A stretch of DNA of 6,139 nt from Flavobacteriales bacterium UBA1993 (GCA_002336485.1 DDCZ01000046.1:1-6139), one strand, 5' to 3'; counted from the first letter of the stretch, positions 1 to 6,139 are shown. The notes: generated by a model not told the origin, from the letters alone. Program-made: numbers and translations.

Positions 1-527
1 TCAGCTGTCAAGATCATGGAAATTGCCTGATTGCCGCCAACCGTGTTTTGGCTCCATACTTCTTCTCCGTGCTTGTTGAATCGATAGACCCTAGAACCGA
101 CTCCAATGAAGCCGCTGTCTGCAAGTTGAACGATGGATTGGATCCAGTTGCTACCGCTTTGACCATGGCTTTTCATCCAAAGCGTATCGCCTTGATCATT
201 GAGTTTTAATAGCATGGCATTGCTGCTGTTTGACTCAATAGCATAGCCACACACAATGAAATTGCTGTCTAAACATTGCTCCACGTTGAACCCAAATTGA
301 CTTGGTGTAGAAGCGCTGTATGTCCAAAGCGAGTCGCCGTACTTATCCGTCCTTACGATGGCGATTGACTGACTGCTGCCGCCTACCATTATGTAGCCGG
401 TGTCGAGGCATTGTGCCATGGCCTTGACCTCCGCCCCGGGATGACCCGTATACCGATTTTCGAATTGGATTTGGGCTATTGAACAATAGCTGAATAGCAG
501 AAGGAGTGTGAAAAAGGAGAGTTTCAT
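1..527 (-). CDS. Secreted repeat (beta-propeller-like) protein, N-terminal part, cut by left edge
   Basis: An open frame starts at ATG 527 and stays open for 175 codons to the window edge, so the C-terminus is missing. Residues 1-18 form a typical signal peptide (Lys2, a Phe/Leu-rich core, then SIA before Gln19), predicting export. The mature part contains about three copies of a 45-50 residue unit, near residues 37-68, 83-117 and 131-158. Each has a D-[TS]-[GN]-[YF]-I-x-[VC]-G core, then a strand and a [DN]-x-x-G-[DE]-x-[LV]-W turn, and a fourth copy begins at the edge. This layout is known from delta-60/propeller-type repeats in large secreted Bacteroidota proteins, which often end in a type IX secretion sorting domain; that end is outside the window. 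The start lies 9 bp after the bestrophin stop codon, so co-transcription is likely. Cys15 follows Tyr14, which does not fit a lipobox. The biological role is unknown. Confidence 0.8.
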   Translation of the reverse strand, partial: MKLSFFTLLLLFSYCSIAQIQFENRYTGHPGAEVKAMAQCLDTGYIMVGGSSQSIAIVRTDKYGDSLWTYSASTPSQFGFNVEQCLDSNFIVCGYAIESNSSNAMLLKLNDQGDTLWMKSHGQSGSNWIQSIVQLADSGFIGVGSRVYRFNKHGEEVWSQNTVGGNQAISMILTA

Positions 528-536
528 AATTGCGGA

Positions 537-1586
537 TTACATCAACACACTGTTGACAGGTTGAATGGGTTCAGGAAGGTCTGTTTCGCCTAGCATTTCT
601 CGTAAGTCAATCTCTATGGTTCTACATAGCGACAACATAGGGATGTCGTTTCCAAGGCCAGAAAATGGGTTTTCGCTGTAGTCTCCGATCAATTCCATCA
701 TCACATAAACCCAGCCAATTAGAGCTACAAATGGGATGGAAATCCAATGCCCGTAATGAGGGCTCAGTTCTTGAAAAGCAGGAATTAATCCGAAAGGGAG
801 TAGAATGATAAAGATGGAAACGAAAACGAAACTCATGGAGCCATACTGCCTTGGCAAGGGAAACTTCTTGATACGCTCCGCCTTGCCTTGAAGCGTGTAA
901 AATTCATTCAATAGTTTTTGCAACTCCATGTGCCGAAAGTCATCTGTCAAATGATCGGAGCGTAGTTGGGCCAGTTCTTGCGATTGCAGGTCTATCATCT
1001 GAGTGGCTGTATTCTTAAAATTGATCACCCGATTCAATTCCTCTTGATCAAGCAATTTCTTCAGCATATCCTGTGTAATGTCCGCTCTGAGCATCCCTAT
1101 ACCGTAGGTTTGTTTACTGCGCTCAAAATAGTTGTCAATCATTTTCCCCATGTCTCGTTCTCGTAAGTGTTCCCAAGAAGTAGGTATGAGTAACTGGTCG
1201 CGCAATACATACAGCCAAGCAATGTGCCGATAAATGAGCCGCTGATGAATTTTTTTGAGATCTGATTCAGATATTTTTCCTTCTCGAAATTGATTGCTGA
1301 TATAAGCTCTGACGTCAGCGCCCCACATGCGGCTAACGTTTACAATTCCACCCCAAATTTTTCGTGCTTCCCAGAGGCGATCGTAGGCACTATTGTTTTT
1401 GAAGCCAATGTAGAAGGCTACCGCAGTACCCAAGACAGAAAGTGGAAGCCAAGGAATCTTCATCCACTCGAAGTGAAAAAAGTGATAGAAAGTGGCCATA
1501 CCTACAGAAAGCAAGGTGAGCCAGACCATGTGAAACCACGAAAAGGAAAGGATTGCGCGGAAGTTGAAATTCTTTTTTACGTACAT
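537..1586 (-). CDS. Bestrophin family ion channel protein
   Basis: The 349-residue protein matches the bestrophin/UPF0187 layout. There is a membrane segment near residues 17-34 and a second near 46-62. The family signature N-N-x-A-Y-x-R-x-W-E-A-R-x-x-W-G follows at 64-79. A long, largely helical and charged cytosolic stretch spans about 80-240, then P-L-P-R-Q-Y at 243-248, and membrane segments near 249-271 and 278-298. The C-terminal motif at 300-317 (IGDYSENPF...NDIPM) corresponds to the conserved E-[DN]-P-F-G region. Characterised bestrophins are homopentameric channels in the membrane: eukaryotic ones conduct chloride, and the Klebsiella homologue is cation-selective, so ion selectivity here cannot be stated. 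The start at 1586 gives a short basic N-terminus before the first membrane segment, as is usual. It lies 27 bp after the upstream SDR and 9 bp before the secreted repeat protein. Identification of the family is firm; its physiological role in this cluster is not. Confidence 0.93.
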   Translation of the reverse strand: MYVKKNFNFRAILSFSWFHMVWLTLLSVGMATFYHFFHFEWMKIPWLPLSVLGTAVAFYIGFKNNSAYDRLWEARKIWGGIVNVSRMWGADVRAYISNQFREGKISESDLKKIHQRLIYRHIAWLYVLRDQLLIPTSWEHLRERDMGKMIDNYFERSKQTYGIGMLRADITQDMLKKLLDQEELNRVINFKNTATQMIDLQSQELAQLRSDHLTDDFRHMELQKLLNEFYTLQGKAERIKKFPLPRQYGSMSFVFVSIFIILLPFGLIPAFQELSPHYGHWISIPFVALIGWVYVMMELIGDYSENPFSGLGNDIPMLSLCRTIEIDLREMLGETDLPEPIQPVNSVLM

Positions 1587-1613
1587 ATTCTATATATAAA
1601 TCATGATCGCAAT

Positions 1614-2279
1614 TTACGATCCTGTCTTGTTTATGTCTTTTGGAAATAGAAGCGAACTGTCAAACCCATTCATTGCTACGTGGATCATCGACAAACCAAT
1701 TTTCGTTGTGTCGGTCACAGAATTCGGACTCAATACTTTGATCAACGGAAGTATCCAACCCAAGAGGTTCAATGCGATGCGTGTGGCCTTGGCTTTCGGA
1801 GCGACTCCCCGCTTTGGTATTATCGCGCCGGGCCGAAACATGTACGCTTGCCTAAATCCGAGCTTGAGCAAATCGTTTTCCGTCTTCCCCTTCACACGTG
1901 CCCACATTTGGCGGCCTTTTTCCGTGCTATCTGTTCCCATTCCTGATACATAGAGGAAGGTCATCTCTGGAGCAATGGCGTGCAAGGTCTTGCCCAAGGC
2001 CATGCTGAAGTTATATGTCATGTTTGTGTATTGGGCCTCGTTCATTCCTGCCGCGCTCACACCCATGCAATGAAAGCACGCATCATATCCTTTAAGCTCG
2101 CTCTCGGCAGTGGAAAAATCAGCGAAATCAGCATGTATGAGTTGCTTCAACTTTGCATGCTTTTCATCCATGGGCCTGCGAACGATGACCAACGCTTCTG
2201 TGATTTTTGGGTGATCAAGGCATTCGAGCATAACACCTTTTCCGATCATACCACTGGCTCCTGTTATTATAACTTTCAT
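1614..2279 (-). CDS. Atypical SDR, NAD(P)-binding TIP30/HTATIP2-like epimerase-family protein
   Basis: The 221-residue protein is a Rossmann-fold protein with the dinucleotide motif G-A-S-G-M-I-G at residues 7-13. An Arg pair (R34, R35) follows strand 2, which usually indicates NADPH over NADH. Other family-like blocks are D-A-C-F-H-C-M-G-V-S at 66-75, Y-V-S-G-M-G-T-D at 110-117, M-W-A-R-V-K-G-K-T-E at 125-134 and Y-M-F-R-P-G at 146-151. The W-x-x-x-K-G-x-x-E block occupies the place of the SDR Y-x-x-x-K pair, as in human TIP30 (Y-L-Q-V-K-G-E-V-E), so the catalytic Tyr is replaced by Trp126 while Lys130 stays. The length is that of a small atypical SDR without a substrate-binding extension. 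A hydrophobic helix lies at about 167-183. It starts only 6 bp after the membrane-type hydrolase, pointing to co-transcription. It probably binds NADPH; whether it is an enzyme or a redox/ligand sensor is open. Confidence 0.85.
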   Translation of the reverse strand: MKVIITGASGMIGKGVMLECLDHPKITEALVIVRRPMDEKHAKLKQLIHADFADFSTAESELKGYDACFHCMGVSAAGMNEAQYTNMTYNFSMALGKTLHAIAPEMTFLYVSGMGTDSTEKGRQMWARVKGKTENDLLKLGFRQAYMFRPGAIIPKRGVAPKAKATRIALNLLGWILPLIKVLSPNSVTDTTKIGLSMIHVAMNGFDSSLLFPKDINKTGS

Positions 2280-2285
2280 GGGATT

Positions 2286-3425
2286 TTAGTTTATAGGCAC
2301 TTCTAAATAATCTAGCCACCATTTACTTGAAGGATAGCTTTCGTTCAGGATAATTTGCTCGCCAATTTTTGGAGTACAGATACTGACGCCTAGTTTCTCT
2401 GATTCGGCAATTGCCCGCTCCACGGGTTCTATCCAACTGTGAACGGAAAGTGTAAATGCGCCCCAGTGCACGGGCATCATAACTTTTGCTTTCACATCGA
2501 GCGACGCTTGCACGCTTTCTTCTGGCATCATATGAATATCTGCCCATTTGTAATTGTATTGACCGCACTCCATTAAACCAATATCAAACGGCCCATACTT
2601 GTCCCCGATTTCCTTAAAGTGATCGCCATAGCCGCCGTCTCCAGAAAAGTAGATGTTGTTCGTTGCGCCCTTAATAACCCACGATCCCCAAAGCGTTGCC
2701 AATCGGTCGTTGATTCCTCGTCCTGAAAAGTGTCTCGATGGGGTTAGTATGAACTCAATGTCGTGCTGGATAGATTCTTGCCACCAATCAAGTGCGGTTA
2801 TTTTTTCGGCATCCACGCCCCATTCGATGAGGTGATTGTCCAATCCCCAAGGCACCATCCAGTGGTCTACCTTGTCCATTATTTCTTCCACAGATCCCAT
2901 GTCAAGGTGATCGTAGTGATCATGGGAGAATACAACGACATCAATTTTTGGAAGCTTGGATATTTCCACGGGAAAAGTGGCGTTGTATCTATTTGAGCCA
3001 AGCCACGGATGCGGTGCCGCCTGCTGTCCAAACATTGGATCTAGAAGTATCACTTTTCCATCCATTTCTATCAGAAAGGACGAATGACCAAACCAAGTGA
3101 TCTTCGTTTTCATTGGTGTGGCGCCAATTTCAGACGCTTCCAGTTTTAATGGAATTATGTCTGATTTCGGTGCGCTGTTTGGAACGGGATGCGTGAACTC
3201 CCACATGACTTCTTTGATCTTAGGCCAATCGAAGTCCATATTGGCGCGATTGTAATTGAAAAACGCAGTGCCATCGTGGTGGTCTGTTTCGGCGTATAGG
3301 TTGAGTTGATCCTCAGATGGCTTGCCGCCAAATTGTGAAGTGGTGAAAAACCAAAACACGATGGTGCCAACGATAACGAGGAGCAAGTATCCTGTCCACT
3401 TAAAAAATTGTTTGATAATATTCAT
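2286..3425 (-). CDS. Membrane-anchored or exported MBL-fold hydrolase, NAPE-PLD/UlaG-like
   Basis: The 379-residue protein has an N-terminal hydrophobic segment at about 11-28 preceded by Lys5 and Lys9, then a zinc-dependent MBL-fold domain from about residue 106. Positive-inside logic places the domain outside the cytoplasm, either anchored or after cleavage; no lipobox is present. Metal ligands are all visible: H168, H170, D172 and H173 in H-D-H-Y-D-H, then H232 in S-R-H-F-S-G-R-G, D263 in S-G-D-G-G-Y-G and H320 in P-V-H-W-G. This set and its spacing parallel N-acylphosphatidylethanolamine phospholipase D (H185/H187/D189/H190/H253/D284/H343), as does the PEE...H-W-G-x-F region. A phosphodiester or lipid-like substrate is therefore plausible, but bacterial relatives are functionally diverse and the substrate is unknown. 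It sits 8 bp after a soluble paralogue and 6 bp before the atypical SDR. The family call is firm; the location is a prediction. Confidence 0.9.
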   Translation of the reverse strand: MNIIKQFFKWTGYLLLVIVGTIVFWFFTTSQFGGKPSEDQLNLYAETDHHDGTAFFNYNRANMDFDWPKIKEVMWEFTHPVPNSAPKSDIIPLKLEASEIGATPMKTKITWFGHSSFLIEMDGKVILLDPMFGQQAAPHPWLGSNRYNATFPVEISKLPKIDVVVFSHDHYDHLDMGSVEEIMDKVDHWMVPWGLDNHLIEWGVDAEKITALDWWQESIQHDIEFILTPSRHFSGRGINDRLATLWGSWVIKGATNNIYFSGDGGYGDHFKEIGDKYGPFDIGLMECGQYNYKWADIHMMPEESVQASLDVKAKVMMPVHWGAFTLSVHSWIEPVERAIAESEKLGVSICTPKIGEQIILNESYPSSKWWLDYLEVPIN

Positions 3426-3433
3426 TTTATAGC

Positions 3434-4471
3434 TTATTCATGGTCGTTCCACCATTGATCCGTTTTAGTAGATATGGTTAATGCCTGCCCGATTTTAGGT
3501 GTGGAAATTTTAAGATTCTTATCCAGAGCTTCTACTGAAAACCGGTCGATCGGGTCTTTCCAATGATGAAGGGCTAAAGCAAAGCCACACCAATGAACAG
3601 GCAGTGCGATCTTTACCGTGGCGTCCAAGGCTGCTTGTACTGCCTCTTCAGGATACATGTGAATTTGATGCCAGTGCTTGTTGTATTGACCGCATTCGAT
3701 GAACCCAAAATCGAATGGCCCAAATTTCTCTCCGATTTCTTTGAAATGATCGCCGTAACCTCCGTCACCGCTCCAGTATAGATTGTGGTCATTCGATTTC
3801 ATAACCCATCCGCCCCAAAGCGATTTTGCTCGATCACTTAGCCCACGGCCAGAAAAATGCCGAGATGGTGTGAAGGTGAATTGGATTCCGTTGAACTCTG
3901 CGCTGTCCCACCAGTCAAACTCCGTAATAGTCGAAGGAGTAATCCCCCACGATTCAAGATGCCGACCTACCCCTAGAGCTACGTACCATTTCGCGGTTTT
4001 GTCTTTTAGTTTTTCGATGCTGGCCAGATCGAGGTGGTCATAGTGATCGTGTGTCATGAGTGCCAAATCAATGGGCGGAAATTGATCGATCATGTCCAAG
4101 GCGTTTTCTGAGAACCGTTTGGTGGCGAAAGGTGCAATCGGCGAGGCGTTAGGTCCAAGCATAGGATCGATCAGGATGGTTTGATTCATCCATCGCATTA
4201 GTAATACTGAATGGCCATACCAAATGAATTTGGGTTGCTGACTCGGCGCCATGAATGCCTGAAGGTCAAATGCCTCAATTACAAGGCGCTTTTTTGGTAC
4301 ACGCCCTTTTGTTTTTACAAACTGTTCATACAACAGATTTGGGATGTTTTGGATGGAAAATTCCATGGTGGTTTCTACCAAGTTTTCAAATTTCCCTTCG
4401 ATCCAATGCTCTGAGGTTTGGTATCGCTCCTTAAGGGGTGTCGTTACTTTGGCGCCGAATTGTTTTGACAT
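3434..4471 (-). CDS. Cytosolic MBL-fold hydrolase, NAPE-PLD/UlaG-like paralogue
   Basis: The 345-residue protein has no signal peptide or membrane segment; residues 1-75 are a soluble N-terminal region, and the MBL domain starts near residue 81 (F-I-W-Y-G-H-S). The zinc ligands are complete: H141, H143, D145, H146, then H205, D236 and H293. Spacing between these ligand groups (64, 31 and 57 residues) is identical to the downstream paralogue. A by-eye alignment from I-D before the HxHxDH motif to the H-x-W after the last ligand gives roughly 94 identities in 171 positions, so the two arose by duplication. One difference stands out: H293-W is followed by Cys295-Gly296-Phe297, where the paralogue has G-A-F. 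The N-terminal S-E-H-W-I-E-G-K-F-E-N block resembles a short motif before many bacterial members of the family. ATG 4471 follows an A-rich leader and is the only start codon after the in-frame stop upstream. Substrate unknown. Confidence 0.9.
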   Translation of the reverse strand: MSKQFGAKVTTPLKERYQTSEHWIEGKFENLVETTMEFSIQNIPNLLYEQFVKTKGRVPKKRLVIEAFDLQAFMAPSQQPKFIWYGHSVLLMRWMNQTILIDPMLGPNASPIAPFATKRFSENALDMIDQFPPIDLALMTHDHYDHLDLASIEKLKDKTAKWYVALGVGRHLESWGITPSTITEFDWWDSAEFNGIQFTFTPSRHFSGRGLSDRAKSLWGGWVMKSNDHNLYWSGDGGYGDHFKEIGEKFGPFDFGFIECGQYNKHWHQIHMYPEEAVQAALDATVKIALPVHWCGFALALHHWKDPIDRFSVEALDKNLKISTPKIGQALTISTKTDQWWNDHE

Positions 4472-4534
4472 GTTTTGGCTTTTTATTTGGCTCTGGTTGA
4501 GTGGTGCGGCGGCAGTCGTCCCACATCAATGACG
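4472..4534 (-). other. 63-bp intergenic spacer with A-rich leader
   Basis: This is the widest gap in the cluster, between the dihydroflavonol-reductase-like gene and the soluble MBL hydrolase. It holds a short GC-rich patch (about 4501-4524) and, next to the hydrolase start, an A-rich leader read on the minus strand as AAATAAAAAGCCAAAAC. This is the usual type of translation-initiation context in Bacteroidota, where Shine-Dalgarno motifs are commonly absent. No stable hairpin followed by a T-run and no recognisable promoter was found, so read-through from the upstream gene is the default reading. Confidence 0.5.
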
Positions 4535-5602
4535 TTACTTTTTAATGAACATTTCCGCGTCTATTAATGCTTGAAACGAGTCGTTCATCGTCTCTTCCAG
4601 CGGTCGATAATTCATTCCTAGTTTTTCTCGACTCTTAGCGTTGTCAGCCTTCCATGGAATGTTGACATTGTTACGAATGAAATCTCGCGTAAAGCTTTTG
4701 TTTGCCAAAGGGCCTACAATCATCAACAACCATTTAGGTAAGGCTTTGTTCGGGATTGGGTAGGTGTCGCCAAACTTGGTGTGAATGATTTGAGCCATTT
4801 GGAGCATGGTTGAATTGTGAGCGCTAATAATGTGGCGTCCTTCGGCTTCCGGTTTAAATCCTGCGTTGAAGTGTGCCTCAGCTAGATCACGGACGTCGAT
4901 AACTCCAAATCCCATATTTGGCACGCCCATTTTTAATGATCCATCTCCCAATTGCTTCATGATGCTTACACTTTCAGAAGTAGCCACAGTAGCGTTTAGT
5001 GCTGGCCCCATCACGAAACTTGGATTAATGACTACAAGGTCCCATTGATCTTGCGCTTTTGCCATCTTCCATGCTTCCTTTTCAGCCAATGTTTTTGAGT
5101 AGGAGTAAGGTTGGTATTTCAATGACGAGGTTGTGTTCCAAAGTTCTTCGGTGATATGGCCTTTAGGCGCGTTTACGGTGTCAATGGCGTCGCTGTAGAT
5201 TGCTGCACAGCTGCTGGTATCTACTACGCGCTTTACAGACGTCGATTTATTAGCCTGATCCAATACATTGCGGGTTCCATTCACTGCCGGTTCGATGAGC
5301 TGTTTTTGCGGATCCTTCACGTCCAGGGTGAAAGGGGACGCCGTATGAAAGACCAATTCGCACCCTTCCATGGCTTCAGCGTAAGAGCCGTCTACCATCA
5401 AATCGGCTTTGAAATATTTGATAGTTCCGGGAGTGGATTGAGCAATTCTGTCAAGGTGTACAAGCTTTTCTTTCTTTTCTGGATGTCGCACCGCGGCGTG
5501 TACGGTGAAGCCCTCGTCGAGTAGTTTTTTTACGATCCAGCCTGCTACGTAGCCAGTGGCGCCAGTAACCATTACAGGTTTAGTCTTGTCAATTGTTTTC
5601 AT
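4535..5602 (-). CDS. Extended SDR oxidoreductase, dihydroflavonol-4-reductase/aldehyde reductase-like
   Basis: The 355-residue protein is an extended short-chain dehydrogenase. The Rossmann motif G-A-T-G-Y-V-A-G lies at 14-21. Arg39 after strand 2 favours NADPH. D-L-M-V-D-G-S at 67-73 marks the adenine-side acidic residue. V-F-H-T-A-S-P at 84-90, the catalytic D-T-S-S at 128-131, and Y166-S-Y-S-K170 followed by T-L-A-E-K complete the active site. The run S-K-T-L-A-E-K and N-P-S-F-V-M-G-P at 193-200 are characteristic of the dihydroflavonol reductase/cinnamoyl-CoA reductase/yeast aldehyde reductase branch. Bacterial members usually reduce aldehydes or ketones; a plant-type flavonoid substrate is not implied. 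It begins 30 bp after the TetR-type regulator, with a palindrome between them, which makes it the first and most likely direct target of that regulator. The exact substrate cannot be read from the sequence. Confidence 0.92.
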   Translation of the reverse strand: MKTIDKTKPVMVTGATGYVAGWIVKKLLDEGFTVHAAVRHPEKKEKLVHLDRIAQSTPGTIKYFKADLMVDGSYAEAMEGCELVFHTASPFTLDVKDPQKQLIEPAVNGTRNVLDQANKSTSVKRVVDTSSCAAIYSDAIDTVNAPKGHITEELWNTTSSLKYQPYSYSKTLAEKEAWKMAKAQDQWDLVVINPSFVMGPALNATVATSESVSIMKQLGDGSLKMGVPNMGFGVIDVRDLAEAHFNAGFKPEAEGRHIISAHNSTMLQMAQIIHTKFGDTYPIPNKALPKWLLMIVGPLANKSFTRDFIRNNVNIPWKADNAKSREKLGMNYRPLEETMNDSFQALIDAEMFIKK

Positions 5603-5614
5603 AGAATCGTATCT

Positions 5615-5630
5615 GTGAGTAATTACTCAC
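5615..5630. promoter_or_regulatory. Perfect 16-bp palindrome, candidate TetR operator
   Basis: GTGAGTAATTACTCAC is a perfect inverted repeat centred between 5622 and 5623; symmetry stops at both flanks. It lies 2 bp after the stop codon of the TetR-type gene and 12 bp before the ATG of the reductase. TetR dimers bind palindromes of about this length, so this is a good candidate operator for the adjacent regulator (inference). The RNA could form at most a 6-bp stem with an AATT loop and has no following U-run, so it is not a terminator. No clear Bacteroidota promoter (TTG / TAnnTTTG) was recognised beside it. Confidence 0.65.
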
Positions 5631-5632
5631 TA

Positions 5633-6139
5633 TTAGTTTAAGTTGTATTTCGCTTTTAGGGCAATCAGTATGTCTTCTTTGTTCTTTGTTTCTTTCAAAA
5701 GGATGGACGTAGCTGCGCCATTCATGAGAATGAAAAGCAATTCAGTTTCGGCCTCTGGGTTTTGGTATCCCAGCTGCTTAAATGCGCTTACCAAAGATTG
5801 CTTGAATGGGTCGGTCAAATCGCTGTTGTAACTATTGGTTTGCCACTTAAGTGCGTAGGTGAGTCTCCATAGTTCATATTCTGATTCGTCAATGTTGTAG
5901 GGCATTTCGATGGTCTTCTGGATCATCTTTAATGGGTCGGATTCGATAACAATGCTGGCCATCATTTTCTGAGCCGCTTCGTGGCTGCGCTGCAAAACGG
6001 CATTTAAAAGACCTTCTTTGTTGTTGAAGTGTCGGAATATGAGGCCCTCAGAAACCCCGGCTTGCTTAGCCACCTTGCTGGTGCTTGTGCTTGCAAAACC
6101 TTCGTTTGCGAAAAGCTTGAGTGCGGCCGAGAGGATATT
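5633..6139 (-). CDS. TetR/AcrR family transcriptional regulator, N-terminus cut by right edge
   Basis: The frame is open from the right edge to the TAA at 5633, giving 168 visible residues; the true start lies outside the window. A GTG at 6073 could be taken as the start, but the 22 residues before it (A-A-L-K-L-F-A-N-E-G-F-A-S-T-S-T...) are the conserved first helices of a TetR DNA-binding domain, so that start would be wrong. The helix-turn-helix continues as V-A-K-Q-A-G-V-S-E-G-L-I-F-R-H-F and ends in N-K-E-G-L-L. The remaining ~120 residues form the helical ligand-binding and dimer domain, which does not point to a known ligand. TetR proteins are usually about 190 residues, so only 10-25 residues are missing. 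It is co-directional with the reductase 30 bp downstream and likely controls it through the palindrome between them. A second copy of the site ahead of this gene, outside the window, would imply autoregulation. Confidence 0.92.
   Translation of the reverse strand, partial: NILSAALKLFANEGFASTSTSKVAKQAGVSEGLIFRHFNNKEGLLNAVLQRSHEAAQKMMASIVIESDPLKMIQKTIEMPYNIDESEYELWRLTYALKWQTNSYNSDLTDPFKQSLVSAFKQLGYQNPEAETELLFILMNGAATSILLKETKNKEDILIALKAKYNLN

Noticed and set aside
477..491. Possible lipobox around Cys15 of the secreted protein
   Set aside because: The residue before Cys is Tyr, which does not fit a lipobox, and a normal signal peptidase I site (A18/Q19) follows.
1605..1621. Inverted repeat GATCG / CGATC with a 7-base loop at the end of the TIP30-like SDR, next to a TATATATA run
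   Set aside because: The stem is only 5 bp, overlaps the stop codon, and no T-run follows in the direction of transcription, so it does not support a terminator; the A/T run alone does not support a promoter.
1290..1649. Plus-strand ORF of 119 codons opposite the bestrophin gene
   Set aside because: It lies almost wholly antisense to a well-supported bestrophin gene and its translation shows no domain or membrane pattern.
1603..2306. Three plus-strand ORFs (88-116 codons) opposite the TIP30-like SDR
   Set aside because: They overlap each other or the firm minus-strand gene and have no family motifs.
4501..4524. GC-rich patch with GTGG...CCAC ends in the gap before the soluble hydrolase
   Set aside because: Only four outer base pairs form, the inside does not pair well, and no T-run follows.
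4431..4526. Minus-strand ORF of 31 codons (M-W-D-D-C-R-R-T-T-Q...) spanning the 63-bp gap and overlapping the soluble hydrolase start
   Set aside because: It overlaps a firm gene by 41 bases in another frame, is rich in basic and polar residues without a recognisable motif, and is short enough to arise by chance.
5156..5524. Plus-strand ORF of 122 codons opposite the DFR-like reductase
   Set aside because: It is antisense to the conserved Rossmann domain; the open frame is a by-product of codon use in the real gene.

Overview
The window reads as one compact, single-direction gene cluster on the minus strand, most likely from a member of the Bacteroidota. That assignment is an inference. It rests on A/T-rich leaders without Shine-Dalgarno motifs before every visible start, a secreted protein with a signal peptide ending in ...AQ followed by ~45-residue propeller-like repeats, and the general look of the protein families. 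No rRNA, tRNA, mobile element, CRISPR array or convincing terminator is visible, and no stretch over 300 bases lacks a gene.

In the direction of transcription (right to left) the order is as follows. A TetR/AcrR-type regulator is cut by the right edge (5633-6139). A perfect 16-bp palindrome (5615-5630) lies in the 30-bp gap after it. An extended SDR resembling dihydroflavonol-4-reductase/aldehyde reductase follows (4535-5602). Next is a soluble metallo-beta-lactamase-fold hydrolase of the NAPE-PLD/UlaG-like type (3434-4471), then a paralogue with an N-terminal membrane segment (2286-3425). A small atypical SDR of the TIP30/HTATIP2-like kind (1614-2279) is followed by a bestrophin-family channel (537-1586). 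The 5' part of a secreted repeat protein runs off the left edge (1-527).

Intergenic gaps are 30, 63, 8, 6, 27 and 9 bp, so the whole set could be one operon. The simplest regulatory reading is that the TetR protein binds the palindrome just ahead of the reductase and represses the genes downstream until a small, probably hydrophobic or toxic, ligand appears. The genes combine two NAD(P)-binding enzymes, a cytosolic/exported pair of zinc hydrolases whose relatives cleave phospholipid-type phosphodiesters, and an ion channel. This suggests a membrane-lipid or envelope-stress function, but that is speculation: no pathway can be named from the sequence alone.
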